64,000 nucleotides of DNA from Kutzneria buriramensis (GCF_003387475.1 NZ_QUNO01000001.1:558001-622000), one strand, 5' to 3'; positions 37,223 to 48,750 are shown, counted from the first letter of the stretch. Notes: generated by a model from the sequence alone, not told the origin. Numbers and translations are program-made.

Positions 37223-37701
37223 CCGGTTTCACGCTGGCCGCGCTGCGTCACAAGGACGCCGCGCGGTGCGCGGAGCTGGAGCGCAAGCTCTTCCCCGACG
37301 ACGACCCGTGGCGCGAGCGCGCCTTCCGGTCCGAGTTGGACAACGGGCACTACTACCTCGGCGCGTACGACGAGAGCGGGCTGCTCGTCGGCTACGCCGG
37401 GCTCGCGATCAACGGCCGGGCGCCCGACTTCGAGGGCAGCGTGCAGACCATCGCCGTGGACAGCGACTGGCAGGGCCGGGGCGTCGGCCGCGCGCTGTTC
37501 GAGGCGTTACTGGCCCGTGCCGACGAGGTCGCGGCGCCAGTGTTCCTGGAAGTCCGCACCGACAACGAGCGCGCCATCGCGCTGTACCGGTCGCACGGCT
37601 TCGAGCAGCTGGGGCTGCGCCGCAGGTACTACCAACCGTCCGGTGCGGACGCGTACACCATGGGCCGCCCCGCGGCCGTTCGACAGGAGGAGACGTCGTG
37701 A
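37219..37701 (+). CDS. rimI: Ribosomal protein alanine N-acetyltransferase
   Basis: RimI is a GNAT enzyme that acetylates protein N-termini, classically S18. The 160-residue protein has the acetyl-CoA site ([19 protein letters not shown]) and the C-terminal [23 protein letters not shown] segment, diagnostic for RimI. It sits between tsaB and tsaD with four-base overlaps on both sides, a conserved trio in actinobacteria. Confidence 0.95.
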   Translation: MTGFTLAALRHKDAARCAELERKLFPDDDPWRERAFRSELDNGHYYLGAYDESGLLVGYAGLAINGRAPDFEGSVQTIAVDSDWQGRGVGRALFEALLARADEVAAPVFLEVRTDNERAIALYRSHGFEQLGLRRRYYQPSGADAYTMGRPAAVRQEETS

Positions 37702-38753
37702 CCGGCGACCGGATCGTGCTGGGCATCGAGTCCTCGTGCGACGAGACCGGGGCGGGCATCGTCCGGCTGGGCCGGGACGGCACCCTCGAACTGCTGGCCG
37801 ACGAGGTCGCGTCCAGCGTCGAGCAGCACGCCCGGTACGGCGGCGTGGTGCCCGAGGTGGCCAGCCGCGCGCACCTGGAGGCCATGATCCCGACCATGTC
37901 CCGGGCGCTGGAGAAGTCCGGCATGACCCTGGACGACGTCGACTCCATCGCCGTCACCGCCGGGCCCGGTCTGGCCGGCGCGCTGCTCGTCGGCGTGTCC
38001 GCGGCCAAGGCCTACGCCGCCGCCCTGGACAAGCCGCTCTACGGCGTCAACCACCTCGCCGGGCACGTCGCCGCCGACACCCTGGAGCACGGTCCGCTGC
38101 CGTCGCCCTGTGTCGCGCTGCTGGTGTCCGGCGGGCATTCGCAGCTGCTGCTCGTCGAGGACCTGGCCGGCAAGATCACCGAGATCGGCTCCACCATCGA
38201 CGACGCCGCCGGCGAGGCCTACGACAAGGTCGCCCGGGTGCTCGACCTGCCGTATCCCGGCGGGCCGCCCATCGACAAGCTGGCCAAGACCGGCAACGGC
38301 TGCGCCATCGCGTTCCCGCGAGGCCTCACCGGCCCGCGCGACGCCAAGTACGACTTCTCCTTCTCGGGCCTCAAGACCGCCGTCGCCCGGTGGGTCGAGA
38401 ACCGTGAGCGGGACGGCCTCGAGGTGCCGCTGGCCGATGTCGCCGCCTCGTTCCAGGAGGCCGTCGCCGACGTGCTCACCGGCAAGGCCATCCGGGCCGT
38501 CAAGGACCTCGGCGTCGACACCCTCGTCATCTCCGGCGGTGTCGCCGCCAACTCCCGGCTGTCCGGCCTCGCCGCCGAACGCTGCGCCGCCGCCGGCATC
38601 ACCCTGCGCGTGCCCCGGCCCCGGCTGTGCACCGACAACGGCGCCATGATCGCCGCCGTCGGCGCGCACCTGGTCGCCGCCGACGCCGAGCCCTCCGGCC
38701 TGAACCTGGCGACGGACCCGGGCCTGCCGGTGTCCCAGGTTCAGATCCTCTGA
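37698..38753 (+). CDS. tsaD: tRNA N6-adenosine threonylcarbamoyltransferase
   Basis: TsaD transfers the threonylcarbamoyl group to A37 of ANN-decoding tRNAs. The 351-residue protein has [12 protein letters not shown] at the N-terminus, the metal-binding HxxxH motif in [16 protein letters not shown] and the C-terminal TDNGAMIA. The GTG start overlaps rimI and is preceded by AGGAGG at 37685-37690. Fifty bases downstream lies the heat-shock control region of groES. Confidence 0.97.
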   Translation: MTGDRIVLGIESSCDETGAGIVRLGRDGTLELLADEVASSVEQHARYGGVVPEVASRAHLEAMIPTMSRALEKSGMTLDDVDSIAVTAGPGLAGALLVGVSAAKAYAAALDKPLYGVNHLAGHVAADTLEHGPLPSPCVALLVSGGHSQLLLVEDLAGKITEIGSTIDDAAGEAYDKVARVLDLPYPGGPPIDKLAKTGNGCAIAFPRGLTGPRDAKYDFSFSGLKTAVARWVENRERDGLEVPLADVAASFQEAVADVLTGKAIRAVKDLGVDTLVISGGVAANSRLSGLAAERCAAAGITLRVPRPRLCTDNGAMIAAVGAHLVAADAEPSGLNLATDPGLPVSQVQIL

Positions 38754-38782
38754 GGGGCAGCTGGGTGGGGTTGGTTGAAGCG

Positions 38783-38809
38783 TTGGCACTCTCATGGGTA
38801 GAGTGCTAG
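38783..38809. promoter_or_regulatory. CIRCE element (HrcA operator)
   Basis: TTGGCACTC and GAGTGCTAG flank exactly nine bases, close to the consensus TTAGCACTC-n9-GAGTGCTAA. It lies 98 bp before groES. HrcA bound here represses the groESL operon until heat shock. A small hairpin (38853-38859 with 38871-38877) lies in the leader between the operator and groES. Confidence 0.93.
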
Positions 38810-38907
38810 TCGCACGGCACCAACTACCGCCCCGGCCCCCGCGACGGCGGGGTGGCAGGCGCCGTCGGTACCTGCCAACGCTTTCGACGACCGTGGAGGT
38901 CACCCCG

Positions 38908-39201
38908 GTGAGCGTGAACATCAAGCCGCTCGAGGACAAGATCCTCGTCCAGGCCAACGAGGCCGAGACGACGACCGCTTCCGGTCTTGTCATCCCGGAC
39001 ACCGCCAAGGAGAAGCCCCAGGAGGGCAAGGTCCTGGCCGTGGGCCCGGGTCGCATCGACGACAAGGGCAACCGGATCCCGCTGGACGTCGCGGTCGGCG
39101 ACGTCGTCGTCTACTCGAAGTACGGCGGCACGGAGCTCAAGCACAACGGCGAGGAGTACCTCATCCTCTCCGCGCGCGACGTGCTGGCCGTCATCAACTG
39201 A
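38908..39201 (+). CDS. groES: Co-chaperonin GroES
   Basis: GroES is the 10-kDa lid of the chaperonin. The 97-residue protein has [10 protein letters not shown], the mobile loop with [18 protein letters not shown] and [12 protein letters not shown]. The GTG start follows TGGAGGT at 38894-38900; longer upstream frames cross the CIRCE leader and are rejected. It is controlled by the CIRCE operator and precedes groEL by 85 bp. Confidence 0.97.
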   Translation: MSVNIKPLEDKILVQANEAETTTASGLVIPDTAKEKPQEGKVLAVGPGRIDDKGNRIPLDVAVGDVVVYSKYGGTELKHNGEEYLILSARDVLAVIN

Positions 39202-39217
39202 CGTCGCTTTCTCCGCT

Positions 39218-39258
39218 CAGGCGCCCCGGCGGCCCACACCGGGCCGCCGGGGCGCCTG
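39218..39258 (+). terminator. Strong hairpin between groES and groEL
   Basis: A perfect 18-bp GC-rich stem (39218-39235 with 39241-39258) with loop ACACC sits between the two chaperonin genes, followed by TGTGTGCG rather than a U tract. It probably acts as an attenuator or RNA-processing and stability site that changes the groES to groEL ratio. Confidence 0.7.
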
Positions 39259-39274
39259 TGTGCGTGAACCCTGA

Positions 39275-40906
<1,632 letters not shown>

Positions 40907-40920
40907 GGCCTGAACCCAAG

Positions 40921-40954
40921 CGAGGGGCCCTTCCGCTGTCGGAAGGGCCCCTCG
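40921..40954 (+). terminator. groEL terminator
   Basis: A perfect 15-bp stem (40921-40935 with 40940-40954, CGAGGGGCCCTTCCG) with loop CTGT begins 14 bp past the groEL stop and continues into TCGTGTTCGG. It is a strong intrinsic terminator candidate. Confidence 0.85.
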
Positions 40955-40979
40955 TCGTGTTCGGTGGCAGCTGGCCGGC

Positions 40980-41125
40980 GCGCGTTCGCGCCGGTGCTTC
41001 GCACGGTTGCCACGTTTCGAGTGCCGCCACTCACGCACCCGACTGCCGAGCCGATGCGGCGCTCGAAAACGTGGCAAGGGCGAGGCGCCGGATCAGAGCG
41101 AACCCGCCCCGCGCGGAACATGCGG
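40980..41125. repeat. Nested palindromic element B2 (inverted orientation)
   Basis: The outer arms (40980-40989 with 41098-41107) match GCGGGTTCGC with one difference. The middle stem (40991-41002 with 41080-41091) pairs over 12 bp with two G-U pairs, and the inner stem (41007-41020 with 41063-41077) has one bulge. The 42-bp core (41021-41062) is the reverse complement of the core at 48664-48706, with a few changes. The flank hairpin at 41109-41125 is almost identical, reversed, to that of 62304-62320. The element overlaps the 3' end of the gene at 41093. Confidence 0.8.
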
Positions 41126-41389
41126 CAAAGACGCCGCGGGGTTCCACTGGGCGCGCTCCTCGCGGCGGCCCACCAGGAACCACAGCACGCTGCCGATCAG
41201 CGGCATCGCCCAGATCAGCAGGAACCACACCGCCTTCATGCCCAGGCTCTGCCTGGACGTGATCACGCTGACCACCGCGAGCACGGCGATCAGCACGTGC
41301 GCGATGGCCAGGGCGACCAGTCCGACGAGCGCCACCCCGGCGAACACCTGTCCGAACTGGACCAGAGCCATACTGTGCACTTCGACCAT
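41093..41389 (-). CDS. Small PLDc_N-type membrane protein
   Basis: The 98-residue protein has two transmembrane helices (about 10-38 and 46-68) and the KAVWFLLIWAMPLIGSVLWFLVGRR segment typical of phospholipase D N-terminal (PLDc_N) small membrane proteins. Its start is uncertain: ATG at 41389, ATG at 41371 and a GTG between them are in frame. The last eleven codons, including the stop, lie inside nested element B2, so the native C-terminus may have been replaced. Confidence 0.75.
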   Translation of the reverse strand: MVEVHSMALVQFGQVFAGVALVGLVALAIAHVLIAVLAVVSVITSRQSLGMKAVWFLLIWAMPLIGSVLWFLVGRREERAQWNPAASLPHVPRGAGSL

Positions 41390-41481
41390 CCCCTTCGTCC
41401 CCGTCGATGCGTTCGACGTTAGGGGTGCCCGTTCTCATCGGGCGTCCACCACGAAGATGGTCCTGGCGTCATACCTGAGAG

Positions 41482-41781
41482 CTAGGACGTGAGCACGAGC
41501 TGACGACGCCTCGACTTCAGGATGGTGTCGCGCTCCGACTCCGACATGCCGCCCCAGATGCCGTACGGCTCCTGGACGGCCAGCGCGTGCCGGCGGCACA
41601 TCTCCAGCACCGGGCAGGTCTGGCAGACGGCCTTGGCCCGGGCCTCGCGGCGGGACCGCGCGGGTCCGCGCTCGCCGTCGGGGTGGAAGAAGAAGGCGCT
41701 GTCCATGCCCCGGCAGTTGCCTTCCAACTGCCAGTCCCAGACGTCCGCGTTCGGGCCGGGGAGCCTCCGGGTGTCTGCCAT
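41482..41781 (-). CDS. whiB3: WhiB-family iron-sulfur regulator, WhiB3/WhiD type
   Basis: Wbl proteins bind a [4Fe-4S] cluster and act with the primary sigma factor. The 99-residue protein has cluster ligands Cys23, Cys53, Cys56 and Cys62 and the GIWGG turn at 74-78, followed by a basic C-terminal tail. The N-terminus LPGPNADVWDWQL matches WhiB3 of mycobacteria and WhiD of streptomycetes. The genomic position next to bldM, as whiD in streptomycetes, supports this. ATG at 41814 is a longer alternative. Confidence 0.92.
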   Translation of the reverse strand: MADTRRLPGPNADVWDWQLEGNCRGMDSAFFFHPDGERGPARSRREARAKAVCQTCPVLEMCRRHALAVQEPYGIWGGMSESERDTILKSRRRQLVLTS

Positions 41782-41991
41782 CGAGAACCGCCTCCTCGCC
41801 GGGTCGGTGCCCATCGTGGTTGCTCCGTATGGCTTAACTGTGATCACCGTAGAACCGCGCCAAAACTTGTTCAAGAGTGTTCGAGTGGGAAGTTGTTCAT
41901 TCCTGCCGACGGGTGATCAAGGTCCGCCACGTCTGGTGGCGCAGGTCACACCGAGTGACGTGAGTTGCCGCTGTGAGAAGGTGCCCGGACC
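41782..41991. promoter_or_regulatory. Divergent whiB3/merR spacer with TGTTC repeats
   Basis: The 210-bp spacer contains three direct TGTTC copies at 41868-41872, 41878-41882 and 41894-41898 and the palindrome GTGATCAC at 41840-41847, in an AT-richer stretch. The two genes diverge, so these may be operator sites for a shared regulator, perhaps the MerR-type protein itself. GAGAAGG at 41973-41979 is the ribosome site for the MerR gene. Confidence 0.45.
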
Positions 41992-43008
41992 ATGTCCACC
42001 GTGACGACTCAGCCGGAGCCCGCGCCGGACGCGCGCGCAGCCGGCGAACCGATGCTCTCCGTTGCGGCAGTTGCCAGGCGGCTCGGTGTGGCACCTGCGA
42101 CGCTGCGCACCTGGGACCGGCGCTACGGCCTCGGCCCGACGGACCACACCACCGGCCGGCACCGCCGCTACGGCGGCCACGACATCGCCCGGTTGGAACT
42201 CATGCAGCGGGCGCTGCTGCGCGGAGCGTCACCGGCCGAGGCCGCCCGCTACGCCCTGAGCAGCGCGTTGCCCGAGCAGAGGCTCACCGTGCAGCCCGCC
42301 CCGGCCGAACAGTCGGAGCTGATCGTCGGCGGCGACGCGGCCGACGAACAGGTCAGCACCGGCGGCCGCGTGCTGCGGCTGCCGGGGGTGAGCCGGCAGG
42401 CCCGTGGCCTGGGCCGGGCCGTGATGGCGATGGACGCGGTGTCGGTGCAGCAGCTCCTGCGCGACGCGTTGACGGAGCTCGGCGTCATGGTCACCTGGAA
42501 CACCATGATCCGGCCCGTGCTGACGGGTATCGCCCAGCGCTGGCGTCACTCGGGCGAGTGCGTCGAGGTCGAGCACCTGTTCACGCAGTGTGTGACGGCG
42601 GCGCTGTCGGCGGCGCAGATCGGCGCGCCGGTGCCGGTCAACCCACGGCCGGTGATGCTGGCCTGCGTGCCGGAGGAACAGCACAGCCTGCCGCTCCTGG
42701 CGCTGTCGGCCGCGCTCGCCCAGAAGGGTGTCGGCACGATGATGCTGGGGGCCGCGCTGCCGGCGGATGCACTCGGAGCGGCCATCCGGCGGATCGCGCC
42801 CGCTGCGGTGTTCCTGTGGGCGCAGCTGCCCCGCTACGCGCACTGCGAGCTGCTGACCGAGTTGCCGCGCACCCGCCAGCGGATCCGGCTGTTCGTGGGC
42901 GGCCCCGGCTGGCACCAGAGCAAGCTGCCGCCGCACGCGGAGCCCCTCGATTCGCTGTCCGCCGCGGTGGACCGCATCTCGTACGTGCTGCTGGGCACCG
43001 ATGGATGA
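41992..43008 (+). CDS. MerR-family regulator with CarH-like cobalamin-binding half
   Basis: The 338-residue protein has a MerR winged-helix domain (about 20-90, LSVAAVARRLGVAPATLRTW). Its C-terminal half has the CarH/LitR cap signature W-x9-EH at Trp184 and Glu194-His195 and a cobalamin-type His231 in PEEQHSLPLL. These are the residues that bind adenosylcobalamin in light-sensing CarH proteins. The usual Gly of ExHxxG is replaced by Pro. It could sense B12 or light, or be a derived non-binding form. It overlaps the next gene by eight bases. Confidence 0.8.
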   Translation: MSTVTTQPEPAPDARAAGEPMLSVAAVARRLGVAPATLRTWDRRYGLGPTDHTTGRHRRYGGHDIARLELMQRALLRGASPAEAARYALSSALPEQRLTVQPAPAEQSELIVGGDAADEQVSTGGRVLRLPGVSRQARGLGRAVMAMDAVSVQQLLRDALTELGVMVTWNTMIRPVLTGIAQRWRHSGECVEVEHLFTQCVTAALSAAQIGAPVPVNPRPVMLACVPEEQHSLPLLALSAALAQKGVGTMMLGAALPADALGAAIRRIAPAAVFLWAQLPRYAHCELLTELPRTRQRIRLFVGGPGWHQSKLPPHAEPLDSLSAAVDRISYVLLGTDG

Positions 43009-43858
43009 CTACCTGAGGGACGCCGCCTTCGGCGGCAACCCCGGCGCGGACGTGGCCAAGGCCGCCATGGGCACGCCACGGCAGCGCTGGCTGGCCGCGG
43101 TGGTGCTGGGCGGGCAGGGCCGCTACGCCGCCGCCACGACGCTGTTGACCGAGCTGCGGCACACCGCCGATCCGGTGCTGGCGTCACTGGCAGCGAGCAC
43201 TTTGGCCTCCCAACGCCGCCAGGTGGGTGGTCACGCCGCCGCGCGCCGGCTGGACGGCGAGGCGCTGGCGCGGCTCGCCGGCGTCGAGCCGGTCGCCGAC
43301 GACCCCGACTGCGTGGACGCCGCGGGCGCGTTCACGGATGCCCTGACCGGCCTCGCCGCGGATGCGATCGGTGTCGGCGGCCCGGCCCGTCGCCTGCATG
43401 TGGTGGCGGCCGACACGGTCGAGCGGCTGGGTGGCACCGAGGGTCACCGCTGGCGCTCGGCGGTGCGGCTGGACTGGGTCCGCGCGGAGATCGAGCTGGC
43501 CGCCGGCCGACCCGCCGAGGCGCTGGTTCCGGCCGAGCGCGCGGTGGCCGTGGCGACCGCCGCCGGGGCCGTCCGACACCGGGTCAAGTCCCGGATGGTG
43601 CTCGCCGCGGCGCTGGCGAATCTGCACGACGTGGTCTCGAAAGAGCGAGCTGAAGCCCTGTTGGAGTGTGATCTGCATCACAATGAGGCCCTGGGTCTCA
43701 CCCCCCTCGTGTGGCCCTGCGCACTACTGCTGGGTGAGCTTCGACCCGATGGGGCCCCGGGGTGGCTCGAACGGGCTAAAGGGGTGCTGAGCTGCGTGTT
43801 GCTCCGCGCCGATCCGGTCGCCCGATCGCTCGCGGCGGCCTCCGTCTGGGTGCCGTGA
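43001..43858 (+). CDS. Uncharacterised helical-repeat protein coupled to the MerR gene
   Basis: The 285-residue product is not assigned. It is built from Ala-rich helices with a TPR-like look (for instance RQRWLAAVVLGGQGRYAAA and IELAAGRPAEALVPAERA) and has no signal peptide or membrane segment. It overlaps the MerR-type gene by eight bases, indicating one transcription unit. A protein-interaction role within the same regulatory circuit is a reasonable guess only. It lies just before bldM. Confidence 0.75.
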   Translation: MDDYLRDAAFGGNPGADVAKAAMGTPRQRWLAAVVLGGQGRYAAATTLLTELRHTADPVLASLAASTLASQRRQVGGHAAARRLDGEALARLAGVEPVADDPDCVDAAGAFTDALTGLAADAIGVGGPARRLHVVAADTVERLGGTEGHRWRSAVRLDWVRAEIELAAGRPAEALVPAERAVAVATAAGAVRHRVKSRMVLAAALANLHDVVSKERAEALLECDLHHNEALGLTPLVWPCALLLGELRPDGAPGWLERAKGVLSCVLLRADPVARSLAAASVWVP

Positions 43859-44004
43859 GGCCGCTGCTCCGTTCCGGGGAACCCGGCCTGGCGGACATCC
43901 GGGCGAACTACTTGACGGATTAAGCACCGGATCGTGTCAAGGTTGCCCGCCCGGCGTCCGATAGGGGAAGAGGAACGTCACTCGGCTGCAGGAAAGGAGT
44001 CCCC

Positions 44005-44601
44005 GTGACGACGGTCTTGATCTGCGACGACCGCCGCAGCGTGCGGGAGGGGCTGACGCGTGTCATGTCGGCAGTCCCCGGGGTCAGTCGCATCGACTGC
44101 GTGGCACACGGTGACGAGTTGTTGGCGCGATTCTCCCGGCAGCCGGTGGATGTCGTACTGGTGGGAACCCAGCGCGCCGTGCCCACCGGGGTGGAGGCGA
44201 CCCGTCGGTTGGTCTCGGCGAACCCGCAGGCCAACGTCATCGTTTTCGGCGCGCCCGACGACGCCGGCAGCATCGCCGCCGCCATCGCCGGCGGGGCCCG
44301 CGGCTACCTGCGCTGGGACGCGTCCCGGCCGGAGCTGGTCGCCGCCCTCGCGCACACGCTGGCCAGCACCTCGGTGCCGGCGCCCCGGCAGCCGTCCGAC
44401 CCGGGCGTGCAGCTCACCGAGCGCGAGCTCCAGGTGCTGCGGGGCATGAGCCAGGGCAAGAGCAACGGGCAGATCGGCCGCGAGCTGTACCTGTCCGAGG
44501 ACACCGTCAAGACGCACGCCCGCCGGCTGTTCCGCAAGCTCGGCGTCCGTGACCGCGCCCAGGCCGTCGCGCACGGCTTCCGTCGTGGCCTGGTGTCCTG
44601 A
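44005..44601 (+). CDS. bldM: BldM-like orphan response regulator without phosphoacceptor
   Basis: The 198-residue protein matches BldM in layout: receiver domain about 1-115 and LuxR HTH about 130-198 (LTERELQVLRGMSQGKSNGQIGRELYLSEDTVKTHARRLF). BldM controls development in streptomycetes with WhiI or alone. The acidic pair Asp8-Asp9 is present, but the phosphoacceptor position is Gly54 (VVLVGTQ) and the conserved lysine is replaced (YLRWDAS). It therefore cannot work by normal Asp phosphorylation. AGGAAAGGAG precedes the GTG. Confidence 0.88.
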   Translation: MTTVLICDDRRSVREGLTRVMSAVPGVSRIDCVAHGDELLARFSRQPVDVVLVGTQRAVPTGVEATRRLVSANPQANVIVFGAPDDAGSIAAAIAGGARGYLRWDASRPELVAALAHTLASTSVPAPRQPSDPGVQLTERELQVLRGMSQGKSNGQIGRELYLSEDTVKTHARRLFRKLGVRDRAQAVAHGFRRGLVS

Positions 44602-44930
44602 AGTACCCGCTGTTCAGCACGAGAGCCGCCAGTGTCGGGGACGCCACATTTTCGCCGGCGTCCCCCTAGCGGAGGGCGGGGAAATCGGTTCCCCGCTGCC
44701 GCCCCGTCACCGGTGTCGCATGCCGCACTGGTCCAGCTCAGCTACCGGTTGAGCTGGACTGGCCCGTGTCTGCGGCCCTTTGCCACGCTCGGTGACCGAA
44801 CGCGACCGATCGTTGCGTTACATCGTTCGGTGTCGCCCGGTACGGTGAGTCCGACCGGGTTGAGCGACCACCGTCTCGCACGCCGACCGCGTCGGTGTGC
44901 CCAGAAGTAACACCAGGGCTTGTGTCTGCG
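44602..44930. other. 329-bp regulatory spacer between bldM and sigD
   Basis: No gene is seen here. The spacer holds the bldM terminator hairpin (44637-44665), a 10-bp inverted repeat GTCCAGCTCA (44731-44740 with 44750-44759) and an 8-bp inverted repeat ACCGAACG/CGTTCGGT (44795-44802 with 44824-44831). The last two lie 100-200 bp before sigD and look like operator or promoter-region sites. No confident -35/-10 pair could be assigned. Confidence 0.5.
44637..44665 (+). terminator. bldM terminator hairpin
   Basis: A 9-bp stem GGGGACGCC/GGCGTCCCC (44637-44645 with 44657-44665) with an 11-base loop begins 36 bp after the bldM stop. Confidence 0.6.
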
Positions 44931-45503
44931 ATGAGCACTACGGGGGACGGACTGGACGCCGCAGTGGGCGCGGCCGTTGATGGCGACCGCCAGGCCATCG
45001 AACGTGTCCTGGCGTCGATCCGCCCTCTGATCGTGCGGTACTGCCGCGCGCGTGTTGGCAGGCAGGAGAGGTCTTTCGCCTCGGCGGACGACGTCGCCCA
45101 GGAGGTGTGTCTCGCGGTGCTCACGGCTCTGCCCGGTTACCGCGACCAAGGCCGGCCCTTTCTCGCATTCGTGTACGGCATCGCGGCGCACAAGGTCGCG
45201 GACGCGCACCGCGCGGCCGCGCGCAACCGCGCCGAGCCGGTGCCCGAGGTCCCGGACGCCCCGGAGACCGACGCGGGCCCCGAGCAACGGGCCATGCACG
45301 GCGAGCTGTCCGAGCGCATGGCGCAGTTGCTGCGCATCCTGCCCGCCAAGCAGCGGGAGATCCTGCTGCTCCGCGTGGTCGTCGGGCTGTCGGCCGAGGA
45401 GACGGCGGACGCGGTGGGCTCAACCCCGGGAGCGGTGCGCGTGGCGCAGCACCGCGCCCTGGCACGTCTACGCAAGACACTGGCAGCGGAGGAGGTGGTC
45501 TGA
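44931..45503 (+). CDS. sigD: RNA polymerase ECF-type sigma factor SigD
   Basis: The 190-residue sigma factor has region 2 (about 25-90, with DDVAQEVCLAVLTALPGY) and region 4 (about 130-185, with LPAKQREILLLRVVVGLSAEETADAVGSTPGAVR). It matches mycobacterial SigD by sequence style and by position between bldM/whiB and guaB. GTGs at 44895 and 44922 are alternative starts; ATG 44931 best fits the family. It is followed directly by its anti-sigma gene with no gap. Confidence 0.92.
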   Translation: MSTTGDGLDAAVGAAVDGDRQAIERVLASIRPLIVRYCRARVGRQERSFASADDVAQEVCLAVLTALPGYRDQGRPFLAFVYGIAAHKVADAHRAAARNRAEPVPEVPDAPETDAGPEQRAMHGELSERMAQLLRILPAKQREILLLRVVVGLSAEETADAVGSTPGAVRVAQHRALARLRKTLAAEEVV

Positions 45504-46481
45504 GTGGCCGAGCAGCACGGGCCCGGCGGCGAGGATGCCACCAAGAGAGAGTGGCACTGGAGAGGACCGGGCAGACCGGTGCTCACCGGCGACGACCCAC
45601 TGGGCGGCGAGCAGGTCAACGGCTTCGACCTGGGCGGCGAGACACCGGTGGACCTGGGGGCGGTGCGTGCCGACGACGCGCTGCTGGACGCTCTCGGGGG
45701 CGGTAACCCCGAGCTCAATCCCGCGCTCGCCGGCCACGAGCTGAGCGCGCTGCTGCTGTCCTGGCGGCGGGACGTGGACAGCGAGCCGTTCGGCGAGCTG
45801 GTCGACACCGAGACGGCCGCCGAGACGGTGCTCCGAGCGCGGCGGGACGCCCGCCGCCGACCCCGACTTCTGGTCCCGCTGGCCACCGCGGCCGCGGTCC
45901 TGGCGATCGCCTTCACCGGCGTGAGCCTGGCCGCGCGCGACGCCAGGCCCGGTGACGCCCTCTGGGGGCTGACCCAGATGCTCTACACCGACCACGCGCA
46001 CTCCGTGGAGGCCGCGGTCGCGGTCGAGTCCGACCTGAAGGCCGCCCGCTCGGCGCTCAGCCAGGGCCGGATCGGCGACGCCCGCACGGCGCTGGCCAAC
46101 GCGCAGAGCTCGCTGCCGCTGGTGTCCAACGAGGACGGCCGCTCCGCGCTGTCCCAGACGCACCAGAGCCTGGTCAACGAGCTCAACACCACCTCGGCGC
46201 CGCCGACGACCTCGGTGCCGCTGACGTCGCCGACGCTGACATCCACGGAGACCACGACGACGACCACCACGACCCCGCCGCCGACCACCACCACGACCAC
46301 GACGACCACCACGACGACCACCCCGAAGGAGTCGTCGACGCCGCCGAGCACGACGACGGGGTCGGCCGTGGGCAGCGGCAAGGGCGGGCCGCCGCCCGGT
46401 AGCGACGACAACAACCCGGGCAACGGCAACGGCAACGGGGGCAAGTCGTCGACGTCAGGCACCACGCCGACCACCCACTGA
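45504..46481 (+). CDS. rsdA: Anti-sigma-D factor RsdA-like membrane protein
   Basis: The 325-residue protein has a cytosolic N-terminus with the VRADDALLDAL segment (about 54-64), similar to the SigD-binding part of mycobacterial RsdA. A single transmembrane helix lies at about 121-143 and a long extracytoplasmic Thr-rich tail follows, including two runs of threonine and a Gly/Asn-rich end. Anti-sigma factors of this type are released by proteolysis. The GTG start immediately follows the sigD TGA. Confidence 0.87.
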   Translation: MAEQHGPGGEDATKREWHWRGPGRPVLTGDDPLGGEQVNGFDLGGETPVDLGAVRADDALLDALGGGNPELNPALAGHELSALLLSWRRDVDSEPFGELVDTETAAETVLRARRDARRRPRLLVPLATAAAVLAIAFTGVSLAARDARPGDALWGLTQMLYTDHAHSVEAAVAVESDLKAARSALSQGRIGDARTALANAQSSLPLVSNEDGRSALSQTHQSLVNELNTTSAPPTTSVPLTSPTLTSTETTTTTTTTPPPTTTTTTTTTTTTTPKESSTPPSTTTGSAVGSGKGGPPPGSDDNNPGNGNGNGGKSSTSGTTPTTH

Positions 46482-46495
46482 CCGAAACGCACGAA

Positions 46496-46533
46496 AAGGG
46501 CCATTCCTCGCACGGCTGCGAGGGATGGCCCTT
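46496..46533. terminator. Bidirectional terminator between rsdA and DUF5319
   Basis: A 17-bp stem (46496-46512 with 46517-46533, one G-U pair) with loop CGGC separates the convergent rsdA and DUF5319 genes. The arms start AAGGGCCAT and end ATGGCCCTT. Confidence 0.85.
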
Positions 46534-46561
46534 CACGTCACACTGTGAGCTTGCTCGCAGC

Positions 46562-48576
<2,015 letters not shown>

Positions 48577-48600
48577 CATGCCGCGCGTCTGTGTTTTTGG

Positions 48601-48750
48601 CGCCGCCTTCGGCGTCGCGGCGAGGCCGCTCGTGACCGGTGCCTCGCCCTTGCTGGATTTCGAGCGCCGCGTCGGCTCGGCGGTGGGGTGCGTCGGGTGG
48701 CGGCGATCGAAATCCAGCGATCGGGCGAAGCACCGGCGCGGCCTCGCGGA
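48601..48750. repeat. Nested palindromic element B1
   Basis: A small flank hairpin (48601-48605 with 48610-48614) precedes outer arms GCGAGGCCGC/GCGGCCTCGC (48620-48629 with 48738-48747). A middle stem (48636-48649 with 48723-48736, one mismatch) and a 12-bp inner stem (48652-48663 with 48707-48718) surround a 43-bp core. The core is the reverse complement, with a few changes, of 41021-41062. It starts 25 bp after guaB. Confidence 0.8.

Noticed and set aside
46250-46330. CRISPR-like short tandem repeat
   Set aside because: It is a coding ACC/ACG run that gives the Thr-rich tail of the anti-sigma factor; there are no spacers of constant length.
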